A stretch of 60,969 nt of DNA from Actinacidiphila glaucinigra. Lineage in GTDB: Bacteria > Actinomycetota > Actinomycetes > Streptomycetales > Streptomycetaceae. Under the pieces are notes generated by a model that was given only the letters and a program-made list of their open reading frames with translations, had not been told where the DNA came from and made no database searches. The translations under genes were made by a program, and so were the position numbers. Location of the stretch: positions 1-60,969 of the forward strand of contig NZ_FZOF01000038.1 of assembly GCF_900188405.1 (NCBI RefSeq), read 5' to 3'. Positions 42,229-49,995 of this stretch are shown one piece after another (position 1 is the first letter of the stretch; each line of letters opens with the position of its first letter).

Positions 42229-42738
42229 TCACAGCGGCTCCGGCCCCACCTGCGGCGGCTCCACGAAGAAGCTGTCGTGGCGCAGCAGGAACTCCCGGAA
42301 CTCCGCACCCCCGCGCTGCGCCATCTCGCCGGCCCTCTCGAAGTACTCCTCCCGGGGCGCGCCGGGAGCGAAGAGCAGCAGCATCGACGCCGGCTCGTCG
42401 GAGTCGTTCTGGAAGGCGTGCAGCCCCCCGGCCGGCACATGGAGGAAGTCCCCTGGGCGGGCGGTGATCCAGCGCTCACCGTCGAAGAGCTGCACCGCCC
42501 CGGACAGGACGAAGAAGGACTCCGAGATCGACCGGTGGAAGTGGGTGCTGGGGCCGGGGGAGCCCGGGCCCATGTCGATCCGGTAGAGGCCGAAGTCGCC
42601 GCCCGTCGACGTGTGCGTGGCCAGGTAGTGGGTGCGGTTGCCCGAGGGAGCGAGCACGTCCGCACCGGTGCCGGCGGCGCGGAACAGCGCGCTGACCTCG
42701 CCCTGTTCTCCGAGGTAACGGGGCTCGGGGTAGGACAT
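42229..42738 (-). CDS. Cupin domain protein
   Basis: A 169-residue single-cupin protein. Motif 1 is seen as GPSTHFHRSISESFFVLSGAVQLFDG (about 63-88, with His67, His69 and Glu73 as likely metal ligands). Motif 2 is GDFLHVPAGGLHAFQND (about 96-112). Such proteins bind a divalent metal and act as dioxygenases, isomerases or binding proteins; the substrate is not evident. Starts at ATG; an upstream acetyltransferase converges on it. Confidence 0.87.
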   Translation of the reverse strand: MSYPEPRYLGEQGEVSALFRAAGTGADVLAPSGNRTHYLATHTSTGGDFGLYRIDMGPGSPGPSTHFHRSISESFFVLSGAVQLFDGERWITARPGDFLHVPAGGLHAFQNDSDEPASMLLLFAPGAPREEYFERAGEMAQRGGAEFREFLLRHDSFFVEPPQVGPEPL

Positions 42739-42979
42739 GATCGCTCGTCGTCTCCTTCGGCATCGGTCAGACAGACCGTGCCACATCCGATCCGGGAACT
42801 CCGGCCAGCGCTCCGGGAAGTACGGCCGAAAGGTTGACGAAGCGTGTCCGTACCGCCGGAGCCGCCCGCCCGTGACCGTGCCCATGTCCATGCCCGTGCC
42901 CGTGGCCGGGGCGTCCGGCTGATGGCACGATGGCACGCAAACATTCGCCACGACACTCTCGACCGGGGGAACGGAGCCG

Positions 42980-43411
42980 ATGAGCAAGGAGATCAGCGAC
43001 AGGGACCTGATGGACGTCGCCGACGACCCCGCACAGGCCCGCCGACTGCACAAGGCGCTCAGGACACTCGCCGACAATCCCCAAGTCGACGGCACGCTCA
43101 AGGAGATGGCGCGGGAGGTGCTCTCCGGCCGCCTCGGCATGCGGGAGGCACTGGGCTCCGGGGCCTACCTCGGCGCCCTCGGCGACCGCATGGCCGAGCT
43201 GAGGCGCGCCGACGAGCGGCTGACGCCCGAGGAGCGGGCGGCACAGGAGGAGCGCGCCCGGCGCTGGTTCGAGCAGCAGTCCGACGAGCAGGCGCAGGAG
43301 GCGCAGGAGGACCGGGAGGACGGGACGCCCGGCGGCGACCGCCCGGCCGCCGTGCGGCGCGACCCCCGCGACGTTCCGCCCGCCTACCGGCCGCCGTCCC
43401 CGCGGGACTGA
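42980..43411 (+). CDS. Hypothetical charged helical protein
   Basis: A 143-residue protein starting MSKEISDRDLMDVADDPAQARRLHKALRTL. It is soluble and strongly charged, with predicted helices to about 115 (including a Glu/Arg/Gln-rich run RAAQEERARRWFEQQSDEQAQEAQ) and a Pro/Arg-rich tail. No family recognised. ATG start. It is convergent with eccC and separated from it by a strong terminator, so it is probably an independent gene within the accessory block. Confidence 0.7.
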   Translation: MSKEISDRDLMDVADDPAQARRLHKALRTLADNPQVDGTLKEMAREVLSGRLGMREALGSGAYLGALGDRMAELRRADERLTPEERAAQEERARRWFEQQSDEQAQEAQEDREDGTPGGDRPAAVRRDPRDVPPAYRPPSPRD

Positions 43412-43433
43412 GGCAGCCGGGGCCGCGAGCACG

Positions 43434-43463
43434 GCGGGGGCGGGCCGGACGGCCCGCCCCCGC
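43434..43463. terminator. Bidirectional terminator between the 143-residue protein gene and eccC
   Basis: A perfect 13-bp GC stem GCGGGGGCGGGCC / GGCCCGCCCCCGC with a GGAC loop, followed at 43471-43491 by a second 9-bp hairpin TCCCGGCGC / GCGCCGGGA. It separates convergent genes. Confidence 0.8.
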
Positions 43464-43496
43464 TCGCGTGTCCCGGCGCCGCGCGCCGGGACGGGA

Positions 43497-46400
43497 TCAG
43501 CTCTCCGGCAGGAAGCCGGTCTGGATCAGCTGGTTGCCGCGGCGCCGCGTGATGAACTGCGCACGGCCCGGAGGCAGCCTGGACGCCTTGACGTTGCCGA
43601 AGATCGGGCCCTCGGCCGGGTCGCCGGACAGCAGCACCCCGGTCGCGCCCAGCTCCTTGACGCGGGTCAGGAACGGCTCGAAGGACGACCGCGAAGCGCC
43701 CGAGGTGCTGCGCGACAGCACGATGCGCAGGCCCAGGTCACGGGCGAACGGCAGGTACTCCATCAGCACCTGCATCGGGTTGCCCATCGAGGTGGCGACC
43801 AGGTCGTAGTCGTCCACGAAGACCCAGGCGTCCGGCTCGCTGTACCAGCTGCGGCTGCGCAGCTGCTCCGGCGTGACGTCCGGGCCGGGCATCCGGCGGC
43901 TCATGGAACCGGCCAGCGACTCCATGACCTCCTGCAGCTGCGGACCGGAGGCGCAGTACTTGTACATGTGGCTCTCCGGTACCTGGCCGAGCAGCGCCCG
44001 GCGGAAGTCGGCGACCACGAACAGCGCCTTGCCGGGCTCGTAGCGCTCGCTGGCCTGCCTGGCGAGGAGCCGCAGCAGCGAGGACTTCCCGGACTCGCTC
44101 TCGCCGTAGATGACGAACAGCGGGTCGGTCTCGAAGTCCACGAACACCGGCGACAGGGTGAGCTCGTCCACACCGATCGCGATGCCGCGGCCGGAGAAGT
44201 CGCCGCCCCCGGGCAGCTCGGTCGACGGCAGCATCGTCGGCAGCATCCGCACCTTCGGCGCGGTGGGGCCCGACCAGTTGGCGTTGACCGATGCCACGAA
44301 CTGCGCCATGCCGTCGGAGAGGTCCTCCACGCCGGAGGAGGCGTCGACGCGGGGCAGCGCCGCCAGGTAGTCCAGCTTGTCGGGGGACAGCCCGCGGCCC
44401 GGCTTGCCGACCGGCACGTTCTCGGCGCGCCTGCGGTCGAACTCGGACTCCATCGGGTCGCCGAGCCGCAGCTCCAGCCGGCTGAGGACCTGGTCGCGCA
44501 GCGCGGGCCGGATCTCGGTGTAGCGGGTGGCGGTGATCACCAGGTGGATGCCGAAGCCCAGACCGCGGGTGGCGATGTCGTTGATGACCGGGTCGAGCAT
44601 CTCGTAGTCGGTCTTGAAGGTGCTCCAGCCGTCGATGACCAGGAACACGTCGCCCCACGGCTGGTCGGGGAAGTGCCCCGAGGCCCGGCGGGAGCGGAAG
44701 GTGCCCATCGAGTCGATGACGTTGGTGCGGAAGAACTCCTCGCGGGCGTTCAGGATGCCGTGCACCTCGGCCACCGTACGGCGGACCTTCTCCGCGTCCA
44801 GGCGCGAGGCGACCCCGCCGACGTGGGCCAGCCCGTCCAGGGCCAGCATGCCGCCGCCGCCGAAGTCCAGTGCGTAGAACTGCACTTCCTTCGGGGTGTG
44901 GGTGAGCGCGAAGGACGCGATCAGGGTGCGGACCAGCGTCGACTTGCCGGACTGCGGGCCGCCGACGATCAGGGCGTGACCGCCGGAGCTCGACAGGTCC
45001 GCGTACATGACGTCACGGCGCTGCTCGAAGGGCTTGTCGACCAGACCGACCGGCACCTGCAGCTTGCCGGTGGCGGTGTAGCCCTCCGCGTGCAGACCCC
45101 GCTCGGCGCTCACCGTCAGCGGCGGCAGCACCTGGTCGACGCTGAACGGCTCGTCCAGCGGCGGCAGCCACACCTGGTGGGCGGGCGGCCCCTGGCCCTC
45201 CAGCCGGCCGACGACGACGTCGAGCACGGTGTCGGCCAGCGCGTCGTCCACCTGCCCGCTCCGCTGCTGCGGCTCCGGCGCGGTGACGATGCGCACGGGC
45301 ACGGGCGAGGCCGTGAACAGCACGGGGGAGCGGTCGATGCGCGCCCCGCTCGCCGTGCGGGTGCCCGGCGCCCGGTAGGTGCCGGACACGTACGCGGCCT
45401 TGAACTGCACCATCGTGTCGGTGCCGTACTTCAGGATGCCCGCGCCGGGCACGTTGGGCAGGTGGTACGCGTCGGGCACGCCGATCGCGGTGCGGGACTC
45501 GGCGGCGGAGAAGGTCCGCAGGCCGATGCGGTACGACAGGAAGGTGTCCAGGCCGCGCAGCTTGCCCTCCTCCAGGCGCTGCGAGGCCAGCAGCATGTGC
45601 ACGCCCAGCGACCGGCCGATGCGGCCGATCTGGATGAACATCTCGATGAAGTCCGGCTTGGCGGCGAGCAGTTCGGAGAACTCGTCGATGATCAGGACCA
45701 GCGAGGGCAGCGGGTCGAGCGCCGCGCCCGCCGCGCGGGCCTTCTCGTAGTCGGTGATGTTGGCGTAGTTGCCGGCCTGCCGCAGCAGCTCCTGGCGGCG
45801 GGTCAGCTCACCGGTGATGGAGTCGCGCATGCGGTCCACCAGGGTGAGTTCGTCGGCCAGGTTGGTGATGACCGCCGACACGTGCGGCATCGTGCCCATG
45901 CCGGTGAAGGTCGCGCCGCCCTTGAAGTCGGCGAGCACGAAGTTGAGGGTCTCCGAGGAGTGCGTCACGGCCAGGCCCAGCACCAGCGTGCGCAGCAGCT
46001 CGGACTTGCCGGAACCGGTGGCGCCGACGCAGAGGCCGTGCGGGCCCATGCCCTCCTGCGAGGCCTCCTTGACGTCCAGCATGACCGGCTCACCGGTCTC
46101 GCCCAGGCCGATGGGCACCCGCAGCCGCTCGTGGAGGGTCCGCGGCCGCCAGGTCCGCGCCACGTCCACCGACGCAGCGTCGCCGATGCCCATCAGGTCG
46201 GTGAAGTCCAGGTTCGCCAGCAGCGGTTCGTCGGCGTCCGCGGCACCCAGCCGCAGGGGCGCGAGCTGCCGCGCCAGCGACTCCGCCTGCACCGGGGACA
46301 GCACGTCGGGTACGCCGGTGAAGGTGCCGGCCCCGGCCTCCAGGTACAGCTGGTCGCGCCACACCTGGATCGACAGCGAGCCGCGCGCCTCGTCCAGCTC

Positions 46401-47447
46401 GCCGGGGACGACCTCCAGGATCGTGACGCCCTGCAGGCCCTCGGCGGACGCGATCACCGAGTCCGCCGGCACGCCGCCGCCGTCCAGCACGATCACCACG
46501 TGCGGCTGGTCCAGCACCGGCTGGCCCTCGCGGTTGAAGCGCGGCCGGCCCTCCAGCTCGTCCGCCAGCAGATCCTCGACCTCGCCCAGGTCGCCGCATA
46601 TCAGACGGCGCGAGCCCGCGCCGTCGTGCTCCTTGTGCTGCGCGTGCGGCAGCCACTTGACCCACTCCCACTCCGGCTGGGCGCCGGGTGCCGCCACGAT
46701 GGCGACGACCAGGTCCTCCGGCGAGTGCAGGGAGCACAGCTGGCCCACGATGGAGCGGGTCTGCCCGTAGACGGTGTCCGGGTCCCCGGAGACGGTCACG
46801 TGGTAGAAGGAACGCAGTCCCACCGCCAGCGGCAGGTTGTCCAGCGAGCCGTGCGCCGCGATGAACTGCTGCATCGAGTGCGCGGTCAGCGGCTCCAGTT
46901 CGTCCACCGGGGCGGTCTCCGGCGCCACCAGCGGCGTCGACAGCTGCTGCGGGCCGAGGCCCACCCGCACCTGCGCGAAGTCCGGGTCGGTGAAACGGCG
47001 TTCCCACACCCGCGAGGACTCGGCGACCAGCGCCCACAGCTGTTCGGGCGCGGGATGCAGGTAATACTGTGCGTCGCGCTGCTTGCGGGCGGTCTTGCGC
47101 ACCCCGCGGCGCACCTGCGCCAGGTATTTCAGGTAGTCCCGGCGGGCCTCCGCCATCTGCCCCGACGGCCCCTTGCGGGCGCGCACGATCTGGGCCACCA
47201 CCATCGCCACGGTGGAGCCCAGCATGAGCACGCCCATGACCTTCATGAACCCGCCGGAGGTCCCCGACCCCGTGGGCAGGAAGAAGAACGCCGCCGAGGA
47301 ACCCATGCCGAGCATCGGCAGCAGGTTCATCAGCAGGCCCTGGTCCTCGCCGCGCGGCAGTTCGGGCGGGGCTTCGAGCCGTACCTCCTCATTCGGCACC
47401 TCCGGCGGGTAAACCCGCGGCGGGCGCTTGATGACGACCACGCTCAC
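43497..47447 (-). CDS. eccC: Type VII secretion ATPase EccC (three FtsK/SpoIIIE-like domains)
   Basis: A 1316-residue motor of the ESX secreton. Two membrane helices near the N-terminus (about 41-57 and 67-88) are followed by a cytosolic stalk and three FtsK-type ATPase domains. Walker A motifs are GATGSGKS (475-482), GGPQSGKS (829-836) and GESESGKS (1115-1122). Domain 1 has a full Walker B (LVLIIDEF, about 593-600). Domains 2 and 3 have FLVIDGW and WVFVDDY, without the catalytic Glu, as in other EccC proteins where domain 1 drives secretion. The single-chain form is typical outside mycobacterial ESX-1. GTG start. It is divergent from eccD. Confidence 0.97.
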   Translation of the reverse strand: MSVVVIKRPPRVYPPEVPNEEVRLEAPPELPRGEDQGLLMNLLPMLGMGSSAAFFFLPTGSGTSGGFMKVMGVLMLGSTVAMVVAQIVRARKGPSGQMAEARRDYLKYLAQVRRGVRKTARKQRDAQYYLHPAPEQLWALVAESSRVWERRFTDPDFAQVRVGLGPQQLSTPLVAPETAPVDELEPLTAHSMQQFIAAHGSLDNLPLAVGLRSFYHVTVSGDPDTVYGQTRSIVGQLCSLHSPEDLVVAIVAAPGAQPEWEWVKWLPHAQHKEHDGAGSRRLICGDLGEVEDLLADELEGRPRFNREGQPVLDQPHVVIVLDGGGVPADSVIASAEGLQGVTILEVVPGELDEARGSLSIQVWRDQLYLEAGAGTFTGVPDVLSPVQAESLARQLAPLRLGAADADEPLLANLDFTDLMGIGDAASVDVARTWRPRTLHERLRVPIGLGETGEPVMLDVKEASQEGMGPHGLCVGATGSGKSELLRTLVLGLAVTHSSETLNFVLADFKGGATFTGMGTMPHVSAVITNLADELTLVDRMRDSITGELTRRQELLRQAGNYANITDYEKARAAGAALDPLPSLVLIIDEFSELLAAKPDFIEMFIQIGRIGRSLGVHMLLASQRLEEGKLRGLDTFLSYRIGLRTFSAAESRTAIGVPDAYHLPNVPGAGILKYGTDTMVQFKAAYVSGTYRAPGTRTASGARIDRSPVLFTASPVPVRIVTAPEPQQRSGQVDDALADTVLDVVVGRLEGQGPPAHQVWLPPLDEPFSVDQVLPPLTVSAERGLHAEGYTATGKLQVPVGLVDKPFEQRRDVMYADLSSSGGHALIVGGPQSGKSTLVRTLIASFALTHTPKEVQFYALDFGGGGMLALDGLAHVGGVASRLDAEKVRRTVAEVHGILNAREEFFRTNVIDSMGTFRSRRASGHFPDQPWGDVFLVIDGWSTFKTDYEMLDPVINDIATRGLGFGIHLVITATRYTEIRPALRDQVLSRLELRLGDPMESEFDRRRAENVPVGKPGRGLSPDKLDYLAALPRVDASSGVEDLSDGMAQFVASVNANWSGPTAPKVRMLPTMLPSTELPGGGDFSGRGIAIGVDELTLSPVFVDFETDPLFVIYGESESGKSSLLRLLARQASERYEPGKALFVVADFRRALLGQVPESHMYKYCASGPQLQEVMESLAGSMSRRMPGPDVTPEQLRSRSWYSEPDAWVFVDDYDLVATSMGNPMQVLMEYLPFARDLGLRIVLSRSTSGASRSSFEPFLTRVKELGATGVLLSGDPAEGPIFGNVKASRLPPGRAQFITRRRGNQLIQTGFLPES

Positions 47448-47741
47448 CGATGCACCAGTCCTTCACGCGAATCGCAGTTTCGGGCCGCCCCCGTGGTGAC
47501 GGTCCCCCGTATGACACGTCCCGGTCGCGCTGCGCCCCGCGCGGGGCGGGCATCGGACCACAGGCAGGTGGCGATCCTACTGGGCATGACAGTTCAAAGG
47601 CACTGGGACGGGTGAGGGACAAGGGACTTGGGGTACCCGGTAGGGTGACGGATCGCGAGGCGCGGACGGGGGTCCGACCCTGGACGGCCGCGCGGACCCC
47701 ACCCCAACACACCCATCACCGGACGAGGGGGACCACTCCAG
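47448..47741. promoter_or_regulatory. Divergent eccC/eccD control region
   Basis: 294 bp without a gene. TAGGGT (47641-47646) is a possible -10 about 100 bp before eccD, but no -35 fits. On the minus strand TTGAAC lies too close to a TAGGAT to pair with it. The promoters are therefore not resolved. Confidence 0.35.
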
Positions 47742-49211
47742 GTGAGCACGATCTCAGCGACGGGATTCTGCAGAGTCACGGTGGCGGCGCCGAACAGCCG
47801 GATCGATGTGGCACTCCCGGAGGACGTACCGCTCTCCGACATCCATCCGGAGATACTGCGCCTGTCGGGCCAGACGCCCGACGAAGCCGCCCCCACCGGC
47901 TACAACTTGGTCCGCCGGGACGGACGTGTCCTCGACGGCACCCTGTCCCTGGCCGAACAGCGCGTGCACGACGGTGAGTTGCTGCTGCTGCGCCCGTTCG
48001 CGGACTCACTGCCGCCCGCCGTGTTCGACGACGTCGTCGACGCCGTCGCCGCCGCGGTCGAGACCGACCGGCGCAGCTGGAACGACGGCCTCATGCGTGG
48101 CGTGGGCCTGACCGCGGGCGTCATCCTGCTCGCCCTGATGGCCTTCGTGCTCTGGTTCTCCGAGCCGGTCAAGCACGACATGCACGGCCTGTCCGGCATC
48201 CTCGCCGGCGCCGCGGGCCTGGTGCTGGTGGCGCTCGCCTCGGTGCGCGCCCGCGTGTACGACGACCGCCACTCGGCCGTCGCCCTCGGCCTCGCCTCCC
48301 TGCCGCTGCTGCTCGTGGCCGGCTCCGGGATCATGGGCGTCGACGGGAACGAGGGACCGGGCCGGCTGCACTTCCTCATCGGCTGCGTCGTCGTGCTCAT
48401 CGCCGCGGTGCTCCTCGTGCTGATGCTGCCCCAGGGGGACGCGCCGTTCGTCGCGGCCTCCTTCACCGCCGGCGTCGGCACCGTGGCCACCTTCGTGGCG
48501 ATCCTCACCGACGCCGCGCCGCGCGAGGCCGCCGCCGTCACCGCCGTCGTCATGATCGCGGTCGTCGGCTTCCTGCCCGGCTGGTCCGCCCGCTTCGCCC
48601 GGCTGCCCATCGGCTTCCGCTCGCCCGACCAGGTCCAGGCCCGGCACCGCGGCGACGGCGACCGGCAGGGCGAGGAGGAGCCGGTCGACTTCGACCGGAT
48701 CACCAACCAGGCCCGTCGCGGCCACGAGCTGCTGCTCGGCCTGGTCGGCGGCTGCGCCGCCGCGATCGTCGGCTCCGCCGGCGTCGTGCTCGGTTTCTCC
48801 GACAGCTCCTGGGCGCAGCTGCTCGCCCTCGCCATGGGTCTGGCGACCCTGATGCGCGCCCGGCTGTTCCGCTACACGTCGCAGGTCGTGACGCTGATGG
48901 TGGCCGGTGTGATCACCGTCGGGCTGCTGATCATCGGTCTCGCCCTCAACCTGCCGACCGACGTCCTCACCGACCTGCTGCGCGGCAACCACTCCTCGCT
49001 CGACATCCGCACCGTGTGGCTGTCCGCGGCGGTCGCCCTGGGCGCGGCCCTCCTGGTCGCGATCGCCCTCGTCGTCCCGAGCAAGGGCGTCACCCCCTTC
49101 TGGGGCCGCATGCTCGACCTCGCCGAGGCGACCGTGCTGCTCTCCCTCATCCCGCTCGCCCTCGCGGTCCTCGACCTGTACGCCGAGGCCCGCGGCATGA
49201 CCAGCGGCTGA
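47742..49211 (+). CDS. eccD: Type VII secretion integral membrane protein EccD
   Basis: A 489-residue channel-forming component. The N-terminal about 85 residues form a ubiquitin-like domain (CRVTVAAPNSRIDVALPEDVPL through LSLAEQRVHDGELLLLRP). About eleven membrane helices follow (for example GVGLTAGVILLALMAFVLWF, AVVMIAVVGFLPG, LMVAGVITVGLLIIGLAL). This is the standard EccD design. GTG start after GGGGGACCACTCCAG. It is divergent from eccC and lies at the right edge of the type VII locus; a GC hairpin follows. Confidence 0.95.
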   Translation: MSTISATGFCRVTVAAPNSRIDVALPEDVPLSDIHPEILRLSGQTPDEAAPTGYNLVRRDGRVLDGTLSLAEQRVHDGELLLLRPFADSLPPAVFDDVVDAVAAAVETDRRSWNDGLMRGVGLTAGVILLALMAFVLWFSEPVKHDMHGLSGILAGAAGLVLVALASVRARVYDDRHSAVALGLASLPLLLVAGSGIMGVDGNEGPGRLHFLIGCVVVLIAAVLLVLMLPQGDAPFVAASFTAGVGTVATFVAILTDAAPREAAAVTAVVMIAVVGFLPGWSARFARLPIGFRSPDQVQARHRGDGDRQGEEEPVDFDRITNQARRGHELLLGLVGGCAAAIVGSAGVVLGFSDSSWAQLLALAMGLATLMRARLFRYTSQVVTLMVAGVITVGLLIIGLALNLPTDVLTDLLRGNHSSLDIRTVWLSAAVALGAALLVAIALVVPSKGVTPFWGRMLDLAEATVLLSLIPLALAVLDLYAEARGMTSG

Positions 49212-49217
49212 ACGACG

Positions 49218-49247
49218 GGCGGCCGGGCCGGAGGGCCCGCGGCCGCC
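49218..49247 (+). terminator. Hairpin after eccD
   Basis: GGCGGCCGGGCC pairs with GGCCCGCGGCCGCC (one bulged base pair region) 7 bp after the eccD stop. It is very GC-rich without a U-tract, as is common in streptomycetes. Confidence 0.55.
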
Positions 49248-49299
49248 GGCGGCTCCCGCCACCCCGGCCCCGGACATCGCACCGGGCCCGGGGTGGTAC

Positions 49300-49416
49300 T
49301 CTGTGTAACCGATGCGTCCGCCCATGCGCGGCGCGTCATGCCTTCCGGGTCAACGAAGCTTCTCCTGTGACGCAGACCAGGGGCGCTCGGAGGCACCGAC
49401 ACCACAAGGAGACCGT
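49300..49416 (+). promoter_or_regulatory. rpsO promoter and leader
   Basis: TACTCT near 49296 could be a -10, giving an untranslated leader of more than 100 nt before the rpsO ATG. S15 represses its own mRNA in several bacteria through leader structures. A comparable element may lie here but cannot be drawn reliably by eye. AAGGAG precedes the start. Confidence 0.4.
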
Positions 49417-49704
49417 ATGTCGCTCGACGTCGCGACGAAGAAGCAGATCATCGCCGAGTTCGGCACCAAGGAGGGCGACACCGGCTCCCCCGAGGTCCAG
49501 GTCGCGCTGCTCTCGCGCCGCATCTCGGACCTGACCGAGCACCTCAAGACCCACAAGCACGACCACCACTCCCGTCGTGGTCTGCTGATCCTGGTCGGCC
49601 AGCGCCGCCGCCTGCTGCAGTACCTGGCCAAGAAGGACATCCAGCGCTTCCGTGCGCTGGTCGACCGCCTCGGCATCCGCCGCGGTGCGGCCGGCGCCCG
49701 CTGA
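49417..49704 (+). CDS. rpsO: 30S ribosomal protein S15
   Basis: A 95-residue S15, one of the early 16S rRNA-binding proteins of the 30S platform. The family signature LKTHKHDHHSRRGLLILVGQRRRLLQYL (about 44-71) is complete. ATG at 49417 with AAGGAG 7-8 nt upstream gives the usual start MSLDVATKKQIIAEFG; the longer frame upstream is leader. A hairpin separates it from pnp, the conserved downstream partner. Confidence 0.98.
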   Translation: MSLDVATKKQIIAEFGTKEGDTGSPEVQVALLSRRISDLTEHLKTHKHDHHSRRGLLILVGQRRRLLQYLAKKDIQRFRALVDRLGIRRGAAGAR

Positions 49705-49714
49705 GACACCGTAG

Positions 49715-49746
49715 AGGGAGCGGTTCCCAGCCGGGGGCCGCTCCCT
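49715..49746 (+). terminator. rpsO-pnp intergenic hairpin
   Basis: AGGGAGCGG (49715-49723) pairs perfectly with CCGCTCCCT (49738-49746), followed by TT. In characterised Streptomyces rpsO-pnp operons an intercistronic hairpin allows partial read-through and is processed by RNase III. The same role is likely here. Confidence 0.75.
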
Positions 49747-49995
49747 TTGCGTACGTACGGGGCCGCGCTGGGCGCGAGACCGGGGCCGAGACTTTGTAGT
49801 CTGGTCCCATACACAACGCCATAGAGCATGCGGAGGGAGCGTCCTCCTAGCGCCACCAGAGCCGGTCCTCGGTAGTGGCCCCCGGGCAGCACGTACGTCC
49901 CGGTGGCTTCGATCGAAGACCGGCCCGGCGGGACGCCCCTCCACCGACGGTCCCCGGGAAGACGCCCGGGGGCACGAAAGAGGAGAATTCCCATA

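Noticed and set aside
32248..43411. An integrated mobile element or prophage around the effector modules
   Set aside because: No integrase, transposase, tRNA attachment site or direct repeats were seen; composition looks like the flanks.
43968..47615. 1215-codon plus-strand frame over eccC
   Set aside because: Antisense shadow of a clearly functional EccC with three Walker A motifs.
49903..49995. Upstream extension of the pnp frame
   Set aside because: The 31 extra codons lack conservation with PNPase, and the GTG at 49996 has a good ribosome-binding site and the usual N-terminus.
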